From the NCBI RefSeq assembly GCF_020707215.1, contig NZ_JAJFET010000001.1, positions 310,001 through 374,000 on the forward strand: 64,000 bases of DNA, written 5' to 3'. Made by a program: the position numbers and the translations under genes. The notes under the pieces are model-generated. The model did no database searches, was not told the origin of the DNA, and saw only the letters and a list, made by a program, of their open reading frames with translations. Below, piece after piece: positions 32,174 to 40,645 of this stretch. This DNA comes from Sphingomonas sp. PL-96. Its GTDB lineage: Bacteria > Pseudomonadota > Alphaproteobacteria > Sphingomonadales > Sphingomonadaceae. Positions within the stretch are counted from its first letter, which is position 1. Each line of letters begins with the position of its first letter.

Positions 32174-32199
32174 GGAAGGGGGCTAAGCGGCCCCCTTCC
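32174..32199 (+). other. 10-bp hairpin between rpmD and rplO
   Basis: GGAAGGGGGC and GCCCCCTTCC pair exactly around TAAGCG and are followed by TCATTTC. The weak U run suggests partial termination or an RNA-processing/stability site, reducing expression of rplO, secY and adk relative to the upstream ribosomal genes. This role is inferred. Confidence 0.6.
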
Positions 32200-32240
32200 T
32201 CATTTCATCAGCGCGACAAAAGCGAAAGCGAGTGCACATC

Positions 32241-32768
32241 ATGAAGCTCAACGAACTCACCGACAACCAGGGCGCCCGTCACCGCAAGATGCGCGTCGGC
32301 CGCGGCATCGGCTCCGGCAAGGGCAAGACCGCAGGCCGTGGTCAGAAGGGCCAGAAGAGCCGCGAAGGCGTCTCGATCAAGGGCTTCGAGGGCGGTCAGA
32401 TGCCGCTCCACATGCGTCTGCCGAAGCGCGGCTTCAACAACATCTTCGCCAAGGACTATGCTGAGGTGAACCTCGGGGCGATCCAGAAGGCGGTGGATGC
32501 GGGCAAGCTGACCGGCACCGACATCGACCATGCAGCGCTGAAGGCCGCAGGCCTGGCGCGCGGCGGCAAGGACGGCGTCCGCCTCCTCGCCAAGGGCGAG
32601 CTGACCGCGAAGCTGTCGTTCACCGTTGCGGGCGCTTCGGCGTCGGCGCGTGAGGCAGTCGAGAAGGTTGGCGGCACCGTCAACGTGATCGAGGTCGTGC
32701 CGGCCGCCGAAAAGGCGAAGGCCAAGAAGGGCCAGACCCTGGCCGCCAAGAAGGCCGCGCGCGCCTAA
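32241..32768 (+). CDS. rplO: 50S ribosomal protein L15
   Basis: L15 is a late-assembly 50S protein. The 175-residue product begins [22 protein letters not shown] and has the Gly/Lys-rich loop [20 protein letters not shown] and [17 protein letters not shown]. It is about 30 residues longer than the Escherichia coli protein because of a Lys/Ala tail ([20 protein letters not shown]). secY follows after 208 nt with no gene in the gap, which contains long GC-rich complementary arms (around 32787 and 32849) that could fold. Confidence 0.95.
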   Translation: MKLNELTDNQGARHRKMRVGRGIGSGKGKTAGRGQKGQKSREGVSIKGFEGGQMPLHMRLPKRGFNNIFAKDYAEVNLGAIQKAVDAGKLTGTDIDHAALKAAGLARGGKDGVRLLAKGELTAKLSFTVAGASASAREAVEKVGGTVNVIEVVPAAEKAKAKKGQTLAAKKAARA

Positions 32769-32976
32769 CTGGCGTCGCCTGAACGTCGATCGGGTCGGGC
32801 CCGTCCGCTTCCGTTCTGCTTCGTGCCCCCGGGCGCAGCAGACAGGGGTGGGCGGGCCCGATCGTTTGAAGGGCTCCTGCGCTTTCGCGGCGGCCCGTTA
32901 GACATCCGGCACGCAAGCCCTATATGGGCGCCGGGGGTGGGGCATATGCGCCCGCCAGCATCATCGGGACACATCC

Positions 32977-34344
32977 ATGGCAGCGGCATCCGACGGCCTT
33001 GCAACCAACCTGAACCTGGCCAAGTTCGGCCAGGCGACCGAGCTCAAGAAACGCCTGTGGTTCACGCTGGGGGCGCTGATCGTGTTTCGCATGCTCAGCT
33101 ATGTGCCGCTGCCGGGGATCGATCCCACGCAGCTCGGCCTGCTCGCCAACCAGACCCAGGGCGGCGTGCTCGACTTCTTCAACACCTTCTCCGGCGGCGC
33201 GCTGACGCGCATGTCGGTCGTGGCGCTGGGCGTCATGCCCTACATCACCGCCTCGATCGTCGTGCAGCTCGCCAGCTCGCTGTCGCCGCAGCTCGCCGCG
33301 ATCAAGAAGGAAGGCGAATCGGGCCGCAAGAAGCTCAACCAGTACACCCGCTACGGCACCGTCGCGCTGACGGCGGTGCAGGGCTATTTCATCGCCGTGG
33401 GGCTTGAGGCGTTTGGCGCCCAGGCCGGCGCGCAGGCGGTGATCGAGCCGGGCATGACCTTCCGCATCGCGGCGGTCGTCTCGCTGATCGGCGGCACCAT
33501 GTTCCTGATGTGGCTGGGCGAGCAGATCACCAGCCGCGGCATCGGCAACGGTATCTCGCTGATCATCATGGCCGGCATCGTCGCCCACCTGCCGACCACG
33601 CTGGTGCAGCTGTTCGAGGGGAGCCGCTCGGGCACGCTCGATCCGCTCAAGCTCGTCGGCATCACGGTCGCCGTGATCGGCCTCGTCCTGTTCATCTGCT
33701 TCATGGAGCGCGCACAGCGCCGCATCCTGATCCAGTATCCCAAGCGCCAGACCGCGCGTGGGGTGCAGGCGGACCGCAGCCACCTGCCGCTCAAGATCAA
33801 CACCGCCGGCGTCATTCCGCCGATTTTCGCCTCGTCGCTGCTGCTGATGCCGGTCACCATCACCCAGTTCGCAGGGCAAGCGGCCGAAGGTCAGAGCTGG
33901 TGGGGCGATTTCGTCATCAGCCTGAACCAGTATCTGCAGCACGGCAGCCCCGTGTACATGCTGCTCTACGGCGCCGGCATCATCTTCTTCTCGTTCTTCT
34001 ACACCGCCGTGGTGTTCAATCCGGAAGAGACCGCCGACAACCTCAAGCGCTACGGCGGCTTCATTCCCGGCATCCGCCCGGGCAAGAACACCGAGGCGTA
34101 TTTCGACTATGTGCTGACGCGCATCACCGTGATCGGTGCGGCGTACCTGGTCGTGCTGTGCCTGTTGCCGGAATATCTCGTCTCGGCGCTTGCCATTCCC
34201 TTCTACCTTGGTGGGACTAGCCTTCTCATCGTGGTGAACGTAACCATGGACACGGTGACGCAGATCCAGTCGCACCTGCTGGCGCACCAGTATGGCGACC
34301 TGATCAAGAAGGCCAAGCTCAAGGGCGGCCGCGCGCGCCACTGA
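32977..34344 (+). CDS. secY: Preprotein translocase subunit SecY
   Basis: SecY is the channel of the Sec translocon in the inner membrane, working with SecE, SecG and SecA. The 455-residue protein shows ten hydrophobic segments. Conserved parts are RMLSYVPLPGIDP after helix 1, the plug region GGALTRMSVVALGVMPYITASI, GNGISLIIMAGIVAHLP and VIPPIFASSLLLMP, with the loop PGIRPGKNTEAYFDYVLTRIT. The ATG at 32977 fits family N-termini although no strong ribosome-binding site is seen. adk follows 23 nt later; rpmJ is absent here. Confidence 0.97.
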   Translation: MAAASDGLATNLNLAKFGQATELKKRLWFTLGALIVFRMLSYVPLPGIDPTQLGLLANQTQGGVLDFFNTFSGGALTRMSVVALGVMPYITASIVVQLASSLSPQLAAIKKEGESGRKKLNQYTRYGTVALTAVQGYFIAVGLEAFGAQAGAQAVIEPGMTFRIAAVVSLIGGTMFLMWLGEQITSRGIGNGISLIIMAGIVAHLPTTLVQLFEGSRSGTLDPLKLVGITVAVIGLVLFICFMERAQRRILIQYPKRQTARGVQADRSHLPLKINTAGVIPPIFASSLLLMPVTITQFAGQAAEGQSWWGDFVISLNQYLQHGSPVYMLLYGAGIIFFSFFYTAVVFNPEETADNLKRYGGFIPGIRPGKNTEAYFDYVLTRITVIGAAYLVVLCLLPEYLVSALAIPFYLGGTSLLIVVNVTMDTVTQIQSHLLAHQYGDLIKKAKLKGGRARH

Positions 34345-34367
34345 TCGACTGAAGAGGGGAAGACACC

Positions 34368-35015
34368 GTGGACATCATCCTGCTCGGACCGCCGGGCGCC
34401 GGCAAGGGTACGCAGGCGAGCCGTCTGGAGCATGATCGCGGGATGGTGCAGCTGTCCACCGGCGACATGCTGCGCGCGGCGGTCAAGGCCGGCTCGCCGG
34501 TGGGGCTCCAGGCGAAGGCGGTCATGGAGGCGGGCGAGCTCGTCTCCGACGCGATCGTCTCGGCGCTGATCGGCGAGCGCCTCGACCAGCTCGAGGAAGG
34601 GCAGGGCGCGATCTTCGACGGCTATCCGCGCACGGCGGCCCAGGCCGACGCGCTCGACCTGCTGCTCGAGCGCCGCGGCCGTCGTCTCGCCTATGTGATC
34701 GAACTGGTGGTGGACGAGGATGCGCTTGTCGAGCGCATCGTCGGCCGCTTCACCTGTGCCGTCTGCGGCACGGGCTATCACGACACGTTCAAGCCGCCCA
34801 AGGTCGATGCGACCTGCGACGTCTGCGGCTCGATCGAGTTCAAGCGCCGGCCGGACGATAATGAGGAAACCGTGCGCACCCGCATGGCCGAATATCGCGC
34901 CAAGACCGCGCCGATCCTGCCGGGCTATGAGGAGCGCGGGCTCGTCGAGCGAGTCGACGGCATGGGCGACATGGCCACCGTCGGTGCCGAGATCGCGGCG
35001 GTCCTGGACCGCTGA
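34368..35015 (+). CDS. adk: Adenylate kinase (zinc-LID type)
   Basis: It interconverts ATP + AMP and 2 ADP. The 215-residue protein has the P-loop GPPGAGKGTQASRL, the AMP-site FDGYPRTAAQA and a long LID with four cysteines, Cys130, 133, 150 and 153 (FTCAVCG and TCDVCG), which should bind structural zinc. The start is GTG 34368 with AGAGGGGA upstream. As in many bacteria it follows secY in the spc operon. Confidence 0.96.
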   Translation: MDIILLGPPGAGKGTQASRLEHDRGMVQLSTGDMLRAAVKAGSPVGLQAKAVMEAGELVSDAIVSALIGERLDQLEEGQGAIFDGYPRTAAQADALDLLLERRGRRLAYVIELVVDEDALVERIVGRFTCAVCGTGYHDTFKPPKVDATCDVCGSIEFKRRPDDNEETVRTRMAEYRAKTAPILPGYEERGLVERVDGMGDMATVGAEIAAVLDR

Positions 35016-35046
35016 AGAGGGGGGGCGTCGGTCCCCGCCTTCCGCA

Positions 35047-35140
35047 CCCCGGCAAAGGCCGGGGCTCAGATACGATGGGGGTGCGGCGCCAGCGCACCCC
35101 GCCCAAGTTCTACCGCCTTTGCCCCGGCCTGCGCCGGGGC
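35047..35140. repeat. CCCCGGC stem-loop repeats after adk
   Basis: Two stem-loops, CCCCGGC/GCCGGGG (35047-35064) and GCCCCGGC/GCCGGGGC (35121-35140), each with a 4-nt loop, flank a GTGCGGCGCC segment. A related GCCCC...GGGGC element lies after guaA near 42217. They are REP-like and fill the first third of the 396-nt adk-rpsM gap; they may also end spc transcripts. No gene is seen in 35016-35411. Confidence 0.6.
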
Positions 35141-35249
35141 ACGAGACAGGCGAGTGCGGAGCGGCGGCGTCATCGGCGCCACAAACGCGATGCGATCGGC
35201 CAAACCGGCCACCCGCACGCGCCACCGCAAATTTGGTTCCGCCGGGCGG

Positions 35250-35278
35250 TTGACAGCTTCCCCGCCGGGGCTTACCTG
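35250..35278 (+). promoter_or_regulatory. Probable alpha operon promoter
   Basis: TTGACA (35250-35255), a perfect -35 element, is 17 bp from TACCTG (35273-35278), a moderate -10. Transcription would begin near 35285, about 125 nt before rpsM. With the hairpins after adk this suggests rpsM-rpsK-rpoA-rplQ are transcribed as a separate unit. Confidence 0.6.
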
Positions 35279-35411
35279 CGCTTTACCCCGACACACCGGT
35301 CCCGGCGGCGCGCACGCGTGTCCGCCGCAATCGTGCGTTTCGGGTCAACGCTACGAGATGAGGCGCGCGTATAGCCATGCGGTGCCTCGTGGAGCTGGGA
35401 GAATAAAGTTC

Positions 35412-35780
35412 ATGGCACGTATCGCGGGTGTTAACATCCCGACCAACAAGCGCGTCATCATTGCGCTGCAGTACATCCACGGCATTGGTCCTGCGAAGGC
35501 CAAGCAGATCACCGATGCGCTGGGCATTGCTGCCGAGCGTCGCGTGCAGGACCTGAGCGATCAGGAAGTGCTGCAGATCCGCGAGACGATCGATGCCAGC
35601 CACACCGTCGAGGGTGACCTCCGTCGCGAGACCGCGATGAACATCAAGCGCCTGATGGACCTGGCCTGCTATCGCGGCCTGCGTCATCGCAAGGGCCTGC
35701 CGGTCCGTGGCCAGCGCACGCACACCAATGCGCGCACCCGCAAGGGCAAGGCCAAGCCGATCGCAGGCAAGAAGAAGTAA
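35412..35780 (+). CDS. rpsM: 30S ribosomal protein S13
   Basis: S13 sits at the top of the 30S head and forms bridges to the 50S. The 122-residue protein begins [26 protein letters not shown], has [33 protein letters not shown]-type core and a basic tail [15 protein letters not shown] 35412 is preceded by GGGAGAATAAAG. A GAGGC/GCCTC hairpin lies in the 91-nt gap before rpsK. Confidence 0.97.
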   Translation: MARIAGVNIPTNKRVIIALQYIHGIGPAKAKQITDALGIAAERRVQDLSDQEVLQIRETIDASHTVEGDLRRETAMNIKRLMDLACYRGLRHRKGLPVRGQRTHTNARTRKGKAKPIAGKKK

Positions 35781-35871
35781 GCGCGCAGCGCTTCCTTCTT
35801 TCGCCCGGGGGCGGTGACGAGGCTGATCGCCTCTCGCCCTTGGGATCACGCACTTCAGGTCAGGAATACCT

Positions 35872-36261
35872 ATGGCACAGGCTGCACAGCGCCTCCGTCG
35901 GCGCGAACGCAAGAACATCACTGCAGGCGTCGCGCACGTGAACGCCAGCTTCAACAACACCATGATCACCATCACCGACGCGCAGGGCAACGCGATCAGC
36001 TGGTCTTCGGCCGGCATGATGGGCTTCAAGGGTTCGCGTAAGTCGACCCCGTATGCGGCCCAGGTCGCTGCCGAGGACGCAGGCCGCAAGGCTGCCGACC
36101 ACGGCGTGCGCACCCTGGAAGTCGAAGTGAAGGGCCCGGGTTCGGGCCGTGAGTCGGCGCTGCGCGCGCTGCAGGCCGTTGGCTTCCAGATCACGTCGAT
36201 CCGCGACGTGACCTCGATCCCGCACAACGGCGTGCGCCCCTCGAAGCGCCGCCGCGTTTGA
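35872..36261 (+). CDS. rpsK: 30S ribosomal protein S11
   Basis: S11 lies on the 30S platform near the E site and the anti-Shine-Dalgarno end of 16S rRNA. The 129-residue protein has [42 protein letters not shown] and the C-terminal [12 protein letters not shown]. rpsD, which follows rpsK in Escherichia coli, is absent here; rpoA is next after 98 nt. Confidence 0.97.
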   Translation: MAQAAQRLRRRERKNITAGVAHVNASFNNTMITITDAQGNAISWSSAGMMGFKGSRKSTPYAAQVAAEDAGRKAADHGVRTLEVEVKGPGSGRESALRALQAVGFQITSIRDVTSIPHNGVRPSKRRRV

Positions 36262-36359
36262 TCGATCCCGTCCGGCCGTCGCGACCCTTGTTGGCTGCGC
36301 GGCCGGATCGTCATTCGGCGCGGGCAGCCCCCGCCTGCGCCCACAACTAGGGGAAGCCC

Positions 36360-37424
36360 GTGTCTGTCAACGCTAAGAACTGGCAGGAACTCAAGAAGCC
36401 CGGCGGCCTCGAGAAGAAGTCCGGTGGCGATTCCAAGCGCAAGGCGACCTTTGTTGCCGAGCCGCTGGAGCGTGGCTTCGGCCTGACGCTCGGCAACTCG
36501 CTGCGCCGGGTGCTGCTGTCCTCGCTGCAAGGCGCCGCGGTCACCTCCATCAAGATCGAGAACGTGCTGCACGAATTCTCGAGCCTGGCAGGCGTGCGTG
36601 AGGACGTGACCGACATCGTCCTCAACGTGAAGCAGGTCGCGCTCAAGATGCAGGGTGAGGGCGCCAAGCGCCTCCAGCTGTCGATGACCGGCCCCGCCGA
36701 GGTCAAGGCTGGCGACATCGCGGTATCGGGCGACATCGAGGTGATGAACCCCGAGCTGGTGATCTGCCACCTGGACGAGGGTGCAACCCTGAACATGGAA
36801 CTGACCGCCGAGAGCGGGAAGGGCTATGTCCCGGCTGCCAGCAACCGTCCGGCCGATGCGCCGATCGGCCTGATCCCGGTCGATGCGCTGTTCTCTCCGG
36901 TGCGGCAGGTGTCGTACAAGGTTGAGAACACCCGCGTGGGTCAGGAGCTCGATTACGACAAGCTGACGCTGACCGTCGAGACCGACGGCACGGTGACCCC
37001 GGAGGACGCGATCGCCTATGCGGGCCGCATCCTGCAGGACCAGCTGTCGCTGTTCGTGCACTTCGACGATTCGTCGGTCACCCGTCAGGCGCCGACCGGC
37101 GCTGCGGCTCCGGCACAGGTTGCCGAGTCGGCAGGCGACACCGCCCAGATCAACCGCTTCCTTCTCAAGAAGGTGGACGAGCTGGAGCTGTCGGTGCGTT
37201 CGGCGAACTGCCTGAAGAACGACAACATCATCTACATCGGCGATCTGGTTCAGAAGACCGAGGCAGAGATGCTGCGCACCCCGAACTTCGGCCGCAAGTC
37301 GCTCAACGAGATCAAGGAAGTGCTCTCGTCGATGGGCCTGCGCCTCGGCATGGAAATCCCGGGCTGGCCGCCCGAGAACATCGAGGAAATGGCCAAGAAG
37401 CTCGAGCAGGAGATCATGGGCTGA
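36360..37424 (+). CDS. rpoA: RNA polymerase subunit alpha
   Basis: The alpha dimer nucleates RNA polymerase assembly and its C-terminal domain binds UP elements and activators. The 354-residue protein has [23 protein letters not shown] and [20 protein letters not shown] in the N-terminal domain, then a linker, and a C-terminal domain with [16 protein letters not shown] (UP-element arginine) and [21 protein letters not shown]. The start is GTG 36360 after AGGGGAAG. An Asn/Lys-rich N-terminal extension ([13 protein letters not shown]) is typical of alphaproteobacteria. Confidence 0.97.
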   Translation: MSVNAKNWQELKKPGGLEKKSGGDSKRKATFVAEPLERGFGLTLGNSLRRVLLSSLQGAAVTSIKIENVLHEFSSLAGVREDVTDIVLNVKQVALKMQGEGAKRLQLSMTGPAEVKAGDIAVSGDIEVMNPELVICHLDEGATLNMELTAESGKGYVPAASNRPADAPIGLIPVDALFSPVRQVSYKVENTRVGQELDYDKLTLTVETDGTVTPEDAIAYAGRILQDQLSLFVHFDDSSVTRQAPTGAAAPAQVAESAGDTAQINRFLLKKVDELELSVRSANCLKNDNIIYIGDLVQKTEAEMLRTPNFGRKSLNEIKEVLSSMGLRLGMEIPGWPPENIEEMAKKLEQEIMG

Positions 37425-37430
37425 TCCGGA

Positions 37431-37519
37431 CGCCCGCAGCGGTGCTGCGGGCGAGACGGAACGGCCCCGGCCGGCGGGCCGGTGCAAACCGGCCCGACCG
37501 ACGACGCGGCTTTGCCGCG
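37431..37519 (+). other. Three consecutive hairpins between rpoA and rplQ
   Basis: Perfect stems follow one another: CGCCCGCAGC/GCTGCGGGCG (37431-37453), GGGCCGGT/ACCGGCCC with a GCAA tetraloop (37476-37495) and CGCGGC/GCCGCG (37505-37519). None has a direct U tract, though TTTTTTGGG occurs at 37564. They fill the first half of the 216-nt gap and may attenuate, stabilise or process the transcript between rpoA and rplQ. Confidence 0.6.
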
Positions 37520-37640
37520 GCGGGCTCCAAGTTCTTAGAGATGCCGGCCAAGCCAGCATGACGGTTTTTTGGGTGGCTCACCGTCCCACCTGGTCTGGGG
37601 TTTCCGTGACACGGCCCCTTAACGAACAAAGGAAATACTC

Positions 37641-38063
37641 ATGCGTCATCGCGTTGGCGGCCGTAAGCTGCAGCGTACCTCGGCCCATCGTCTGGCCCTG
37701 TTCCGCAACATGTCGGCCGCGCTGATCAAGCACGAGCAGATCACCACCACCGTCGCCAAGGCGAAGGAACTGCGTCCCTACGTCGAGAAGCTGGTGACCC
37801 TGGGCAAGAAGGGTGGCCTGTCCAACCGTCGTCTGGCGCACGCCCGTCTGCTCGACGATGCGCAGCTGGTGAAGCTGTTCGACGTGCTGGCGACCCGCTA
37901 CGCCGACCGCAACGGCGGCTACACCCGCATCATCAAGGCCGGCATCCGCAAGTCGGACGCCTCGCCGATGGCGATCATCGAGTTCGTCGATCGCGACGTG
38001 TCGGCCAAGGGCCAGGACTCGGGCCCGGTGCTGGTCGACGAGGACTTCGACGACGCCGCATAA
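37641..38063 (+). CDS. rplQ: 50S ribosomal protein L17
   Basis: L17 lies near the tunnel exit of the 50S. The 140-residue protein begins [24 protein letters not shown] and has [29 protein letters not shown] ~15-residue acidic tail ([10 protein letters not shown]) extends it beyond the Escherichia coli length. AAAGGAAA precedes the start. Last gene of the translation block; a terminator follows. Confidence 0.97.
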   Translation: MRHRVGGRKLQRTSAHRLALFRNMSAALIKHEQITTTVAKAKELRPYVEKLVTLGKKGGLSNRRLAHARLLDDAQLVKLFDVLATRYADRNGGYTRIIKAGIRKSDASPMAIIEFVDRDVSAKGQDSGPVLVDEDFDDAA

Positions 38064-38107
38064 GCAGCGACGTCGCATGCCGCTTCTAAGCGGTTGCAAA
38101 CAAAGAA

Positions 38108-38145
38108 GGGCCGGGCCAGTTTGGCGCCGGCCCTTTTCTTTTTTT
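38108..38145 (+). terminator. Terminator after rplQ
   Basis: GGGCCGG (38108-38114) pairs with CCGGCCC (38127-38133), with partial pairing inside the loop, followed by TTTTCTTTTTTT. It closes the alpha operon; the next gene starts only 15 nt later, so its promoter must overlap this region or lie upstream. Confidence 0.85.
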
Positions 38146-38159
38146 CCCGGAGACACTGT

Positions 38160-40352
38160 GTGGCACGACGCGTCTGCGCGACTGCAATGACTTTGGTTTC
38201 GCTGGCGCTTGCCGGCTGCGGCAAGTCCGACCCGGGCTTTCGCGCGGGCATGCCCGGCCTGTCGCAATCATCGTCCCACAAAGCCGAGGTGACCATGTCC
38301 TATCCCGAAACGCGCCGGGTCGATCAGGTCGACAAGCTCTTCGGCGAAAAGGTCGAAGATCCCTATCGCTGGCTCGAAAATGACGTCCGCAGCGACCCGG
38401 AGGTCGCCGCCTGGGTGGCCGCGGAAAACCGGGTGACCGATGCCTATCTGGCCACGCTGCCCGGCCGCGCGATCTTCAAGGAGCGGTTGCGCACGCTGAT
38501 CGACTATGAGCGGTTCGGCCTGCCGACCAAGAAGGGAGGCCACTATTTCTACACGCGCAACAGCGGCGTGCAGAACCAGTCGGTCCTCTATGTCCGCGAT
38601 TCGCTCGACGGTCCCGGCCGCGTGCTGATCGACCCCAATGGCTGGGCGGCCGATGGCGCGACGGCGCTCTCCGAATGGGTGCCCTCGGAAGACGGCCGGC
38701 GCATCGCCTATGGCATCCAGGACGGCGGCACCGACTGGCGCACGCTCAAGGTGCTCGATGTCGCCACCGGCAAGCCGCTCGAGGACGAGGTGAAGTGGGC
38801 GAAGTTCACCGCCGTCGCCTGGGCGCACAACGGCTCGGGCTTCTTCTACTCGCGCTTTCCGGAGCCCGAGCAGGGCGCGGCGTTCCAGGCGCTGAACCTC
38901 AACCACGCGCTCTACTTCCACAAGATCGGCACGCCGCAGTCCGCCGACATCAAGGTCTATTCGACCCCCGACAAGCCCAAGCAGAGCCACGTCGGCCAGG
39001 TCACCGATGACGGCAGGTGGCTGGTGATCACTACGTCGGAAGGCACCGACAACCGCTACGAGATCACGCTCGTCGACCTGACGGACGCCCGCATGCGGCC
39101 CCGCACGCTGGTGCGCGGGCTGGAGAACAGCTGGGATCTGGCGGGCAACATCGGCAGCACCTTCTACTTCGTGACCGACAAGGACGCGTCGCGCGGCCGC
39201 ATCGTCGCGATCGATGCCGCCGCATCGACCGATCGCCTGCGCGAGATCGTGCCCCAGGACGCAGCGACGCTTCAGGGTGCAAAGATCACCGGCGGCAAGC
39301 TGATGGCGAGCTACCTGGTCGACGCGAAGACCGAGGTGCGCCGCTATACGCTGAACGGCGCCCGCGACGGCGCGGTGCCGCTCCCCGGCATCGGCACGGC
39401 CAGCGGCTTCGGCGGCGATCAGGACGATCCCGAGACGTTCTTCGCCTTCACCAGCTTCGCCACGCCCACGACGATCTATCGCTACGACGTACGCACCGGT
39501 CAGGCGACGCCGTGGCAGACGCCCAAGGTCGCGTTCAACCCTGCCGACTATGACGTCGCCCAGCGCTTCTATGGCTCCAAGGACGGCACCCGCGTGCCGA
39601 TGTTCCTGGTCCGCAAGAAGGGTACGACCGGCCCTGCGCCGACGCTGCTCTACGGCTATGGCGGGTTCAACTCGTCGGTGCTGCCCGCCTTTTCGTCCAA
39701 CCGCCTGGCGTGGCTGGAGCAGGGCGGGGTGCTCGCGGTCGCCAACATCCGTGGCGGCGGCGAATATGGCAAGGCGTGGCATGACGGCGGCCGCCTCGCC
39801 AACAAGCAGAACGTCTTCGACGACTTCATCGCCGCGGCCGAGGATCTGATCGCACAGGGCGACACCACCAAGGACAAGCTGGTGATCCAGGGCGGCTCCA
39901 ACGGCGGCCTGCTGGTGGGTGCGGTCGTCAACCAGCGCCCGGACCTGTTCGCGGCCGCGCTGCCCGCCGTGGGCGTGATGGACATGCTGCGCTTCGACCG
40001 CTTCACCGCCGGCCGCTACTGGGTCGACGACTACGGCGATCCGGCCAAGGAGGCCGACTTCAAGGCCCTGCGCGCCTATTCGCCGTATCACAACATCCGC
40101 AAGGGCAAGGACTATCCCGCGATCCTCGCCACCACCGCCGACACCGACGATCGTGTCGTGCCGGGCCACACGTTCAAGTACGTCGCAGCGCTCCAGGTGG
40201 CCAAGGTCGGCGACAAGCCGCATCTCATCCGCATCGAGACCCGCGCCGGCCACGGCTCGGGCAAGCCGACCGACAAGGTGATCGAGGAATATGCCGACCT
40301 CTGGGCATTCTCCGCGCGCTGGACCGGCATGGAGGTGAAGCCGGTCGAGTAA
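38160..40352 (+). CDS. Prolyl oligopeptidase family lipoprotein (S9A)
   Basis: The 730-residue protein is a serine peptidase that should cleave short peptides after proline. An N-terminal beta-propeller (about 60-430) is followed by the hydrolase domain with the catalytic Ser in IQGGSNGGLLVGAV, Asp in DTDDRVVPGH and His in ETRAGHGSGKP. The start is GTG 38160, which has CCGGAGA 7 nt upstream and gives a signal peptide ending in the lipobox LALAGC. An alternative ATG 38187 would leave a shorter leader. A periplasmic lipid anchor is therefore predicted. Confidence 0.9.
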   Translation: MARRVCATAMTLVSLALAGCGKSDPGFRAGMPGLSQSSSHKAEVTMSYPETRRVDQVDKLFGEKVEDPYRWLENDVRSDPEVAAWVAAENRVTDAYLATLPGRAIFKERLRTLIDYERFGLPTKKGGHYFYTRNSGVQNQSVLYVRDSLDGPGRVLIDPNGWAADGATALSEWVPSEDGRRIAYGIQDGGTDWRTLKVLDVATGKPLEDEVKWAKFTAVAWAHNGSGFFYSRFPEPEQGAAFQALNLNHALYFHKIGTPQSADIKVYSTPDKPKQSHVGQVTDDGRWLVITTSEGTDNRYEITLVDLTDARMRPRTLVRGLENSWDLAGNIGSTFYFVTDKDASRGRIVAIDAAASTDRLREIVPQDAATLQGAKITGGKLMASYLVDAKTEVRRYTLNGARDGAVPLPGIGTASGFGGDQDDPETFFAFTSFATPTTIYRYDVRTGQATPWQTPKVAFNPADYDVAQRFYGSKDGTRVPMFLVRKKGTTGPAPTLLYGYGGFNSSVLPAFSSNRLAWLEQGGVLAVANIRGGGEYGKAWHDGGRLANKQNVFDDFIAAAEDLIAQGDTTKDKLVIQGGSNGGLLVGAVVNQRPDLFAAALPAVGVMDMLRFDRFTAGRYWVDDYGDPAKEADFKALRAYSPYHNIRKGKDYPAILATTADTDDRVVPGHTFKYVAALQVAKVGDKPHLIRIETRAGHGSGKPTDKVIEEYADLWAFSARWTGMEVKPVE

Positions 40353-40374
40353 GGTAGGGGGACATTGCGTGTAT

Positions 40375-40485
40375 CCGTTCGTCGTGAGTAGCCGTTGAGC
40401 GAAGTCGAAACGGCGTATCGAAGGGCCGCCACCGGTGCTTCGATACGGGTCTTCGACAAGCTCAGCCCCTACTCAGCACGAACGG
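40375..40485. repeat. Palindromic repeat, GAGC-TTCGAC type
   Basis: Outer arms CCGTTCGT and ACGAACGG and inner arms GTATCGAAG / CTTCGATAC pair, and the arms between them (GAGTAGCCGTTGAGCGAAGTC and its counterpart) match imperfectly. It begins 22 nt after the S9 peptidase stop. It belongs with 9049-9162 by its TTCGACAAGCTC core and is REP/BIME-like. Confidence 0.75.
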
Positions 40486-40529
40486 TTCTACTTGGATGCA
40501 TCCGGCTCTCGGGCGCATCCCCACCTTCT

Positions 40530-40571
40530 CCGTTTGTCTCGAGGTGCCATCGAGCTTGTCGAGACGAACGG
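40530..40571. repeat. Shorter palindromic repeat of the same family
   Basis: CCGTTTGTCTCG (40530-40541) and CGAGACGAACGG (40560-40571) pair with one mismatch around GAGCTTGT-containing sequence. It lies between the larger element and guaA; together they occupy most of the 293-nt gap, where no gene is visible. Confidence 0.75.
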
Positions 40572-40645
40572 AAGGAGCATGCAGGGTAGGGAGCCCTCGC
40601 CAAAGGGGCTGGCAGCGCGCGGAACCTCTGCTATCGCGCGCTGCC

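Noticed and set aside
35283-37559. Open frame of 758 codons antisense to rpsM, rpsK and rpoA
   Set aside because: Covers several conserved ribosomal and polymerase genes on the other strand; shadow.
38268-40253. Open frame of 661 codons antisense to the S9 peptidase gene
   Set aside because: Same shadow effect; no motif and opposite strand of a well-supported gene.
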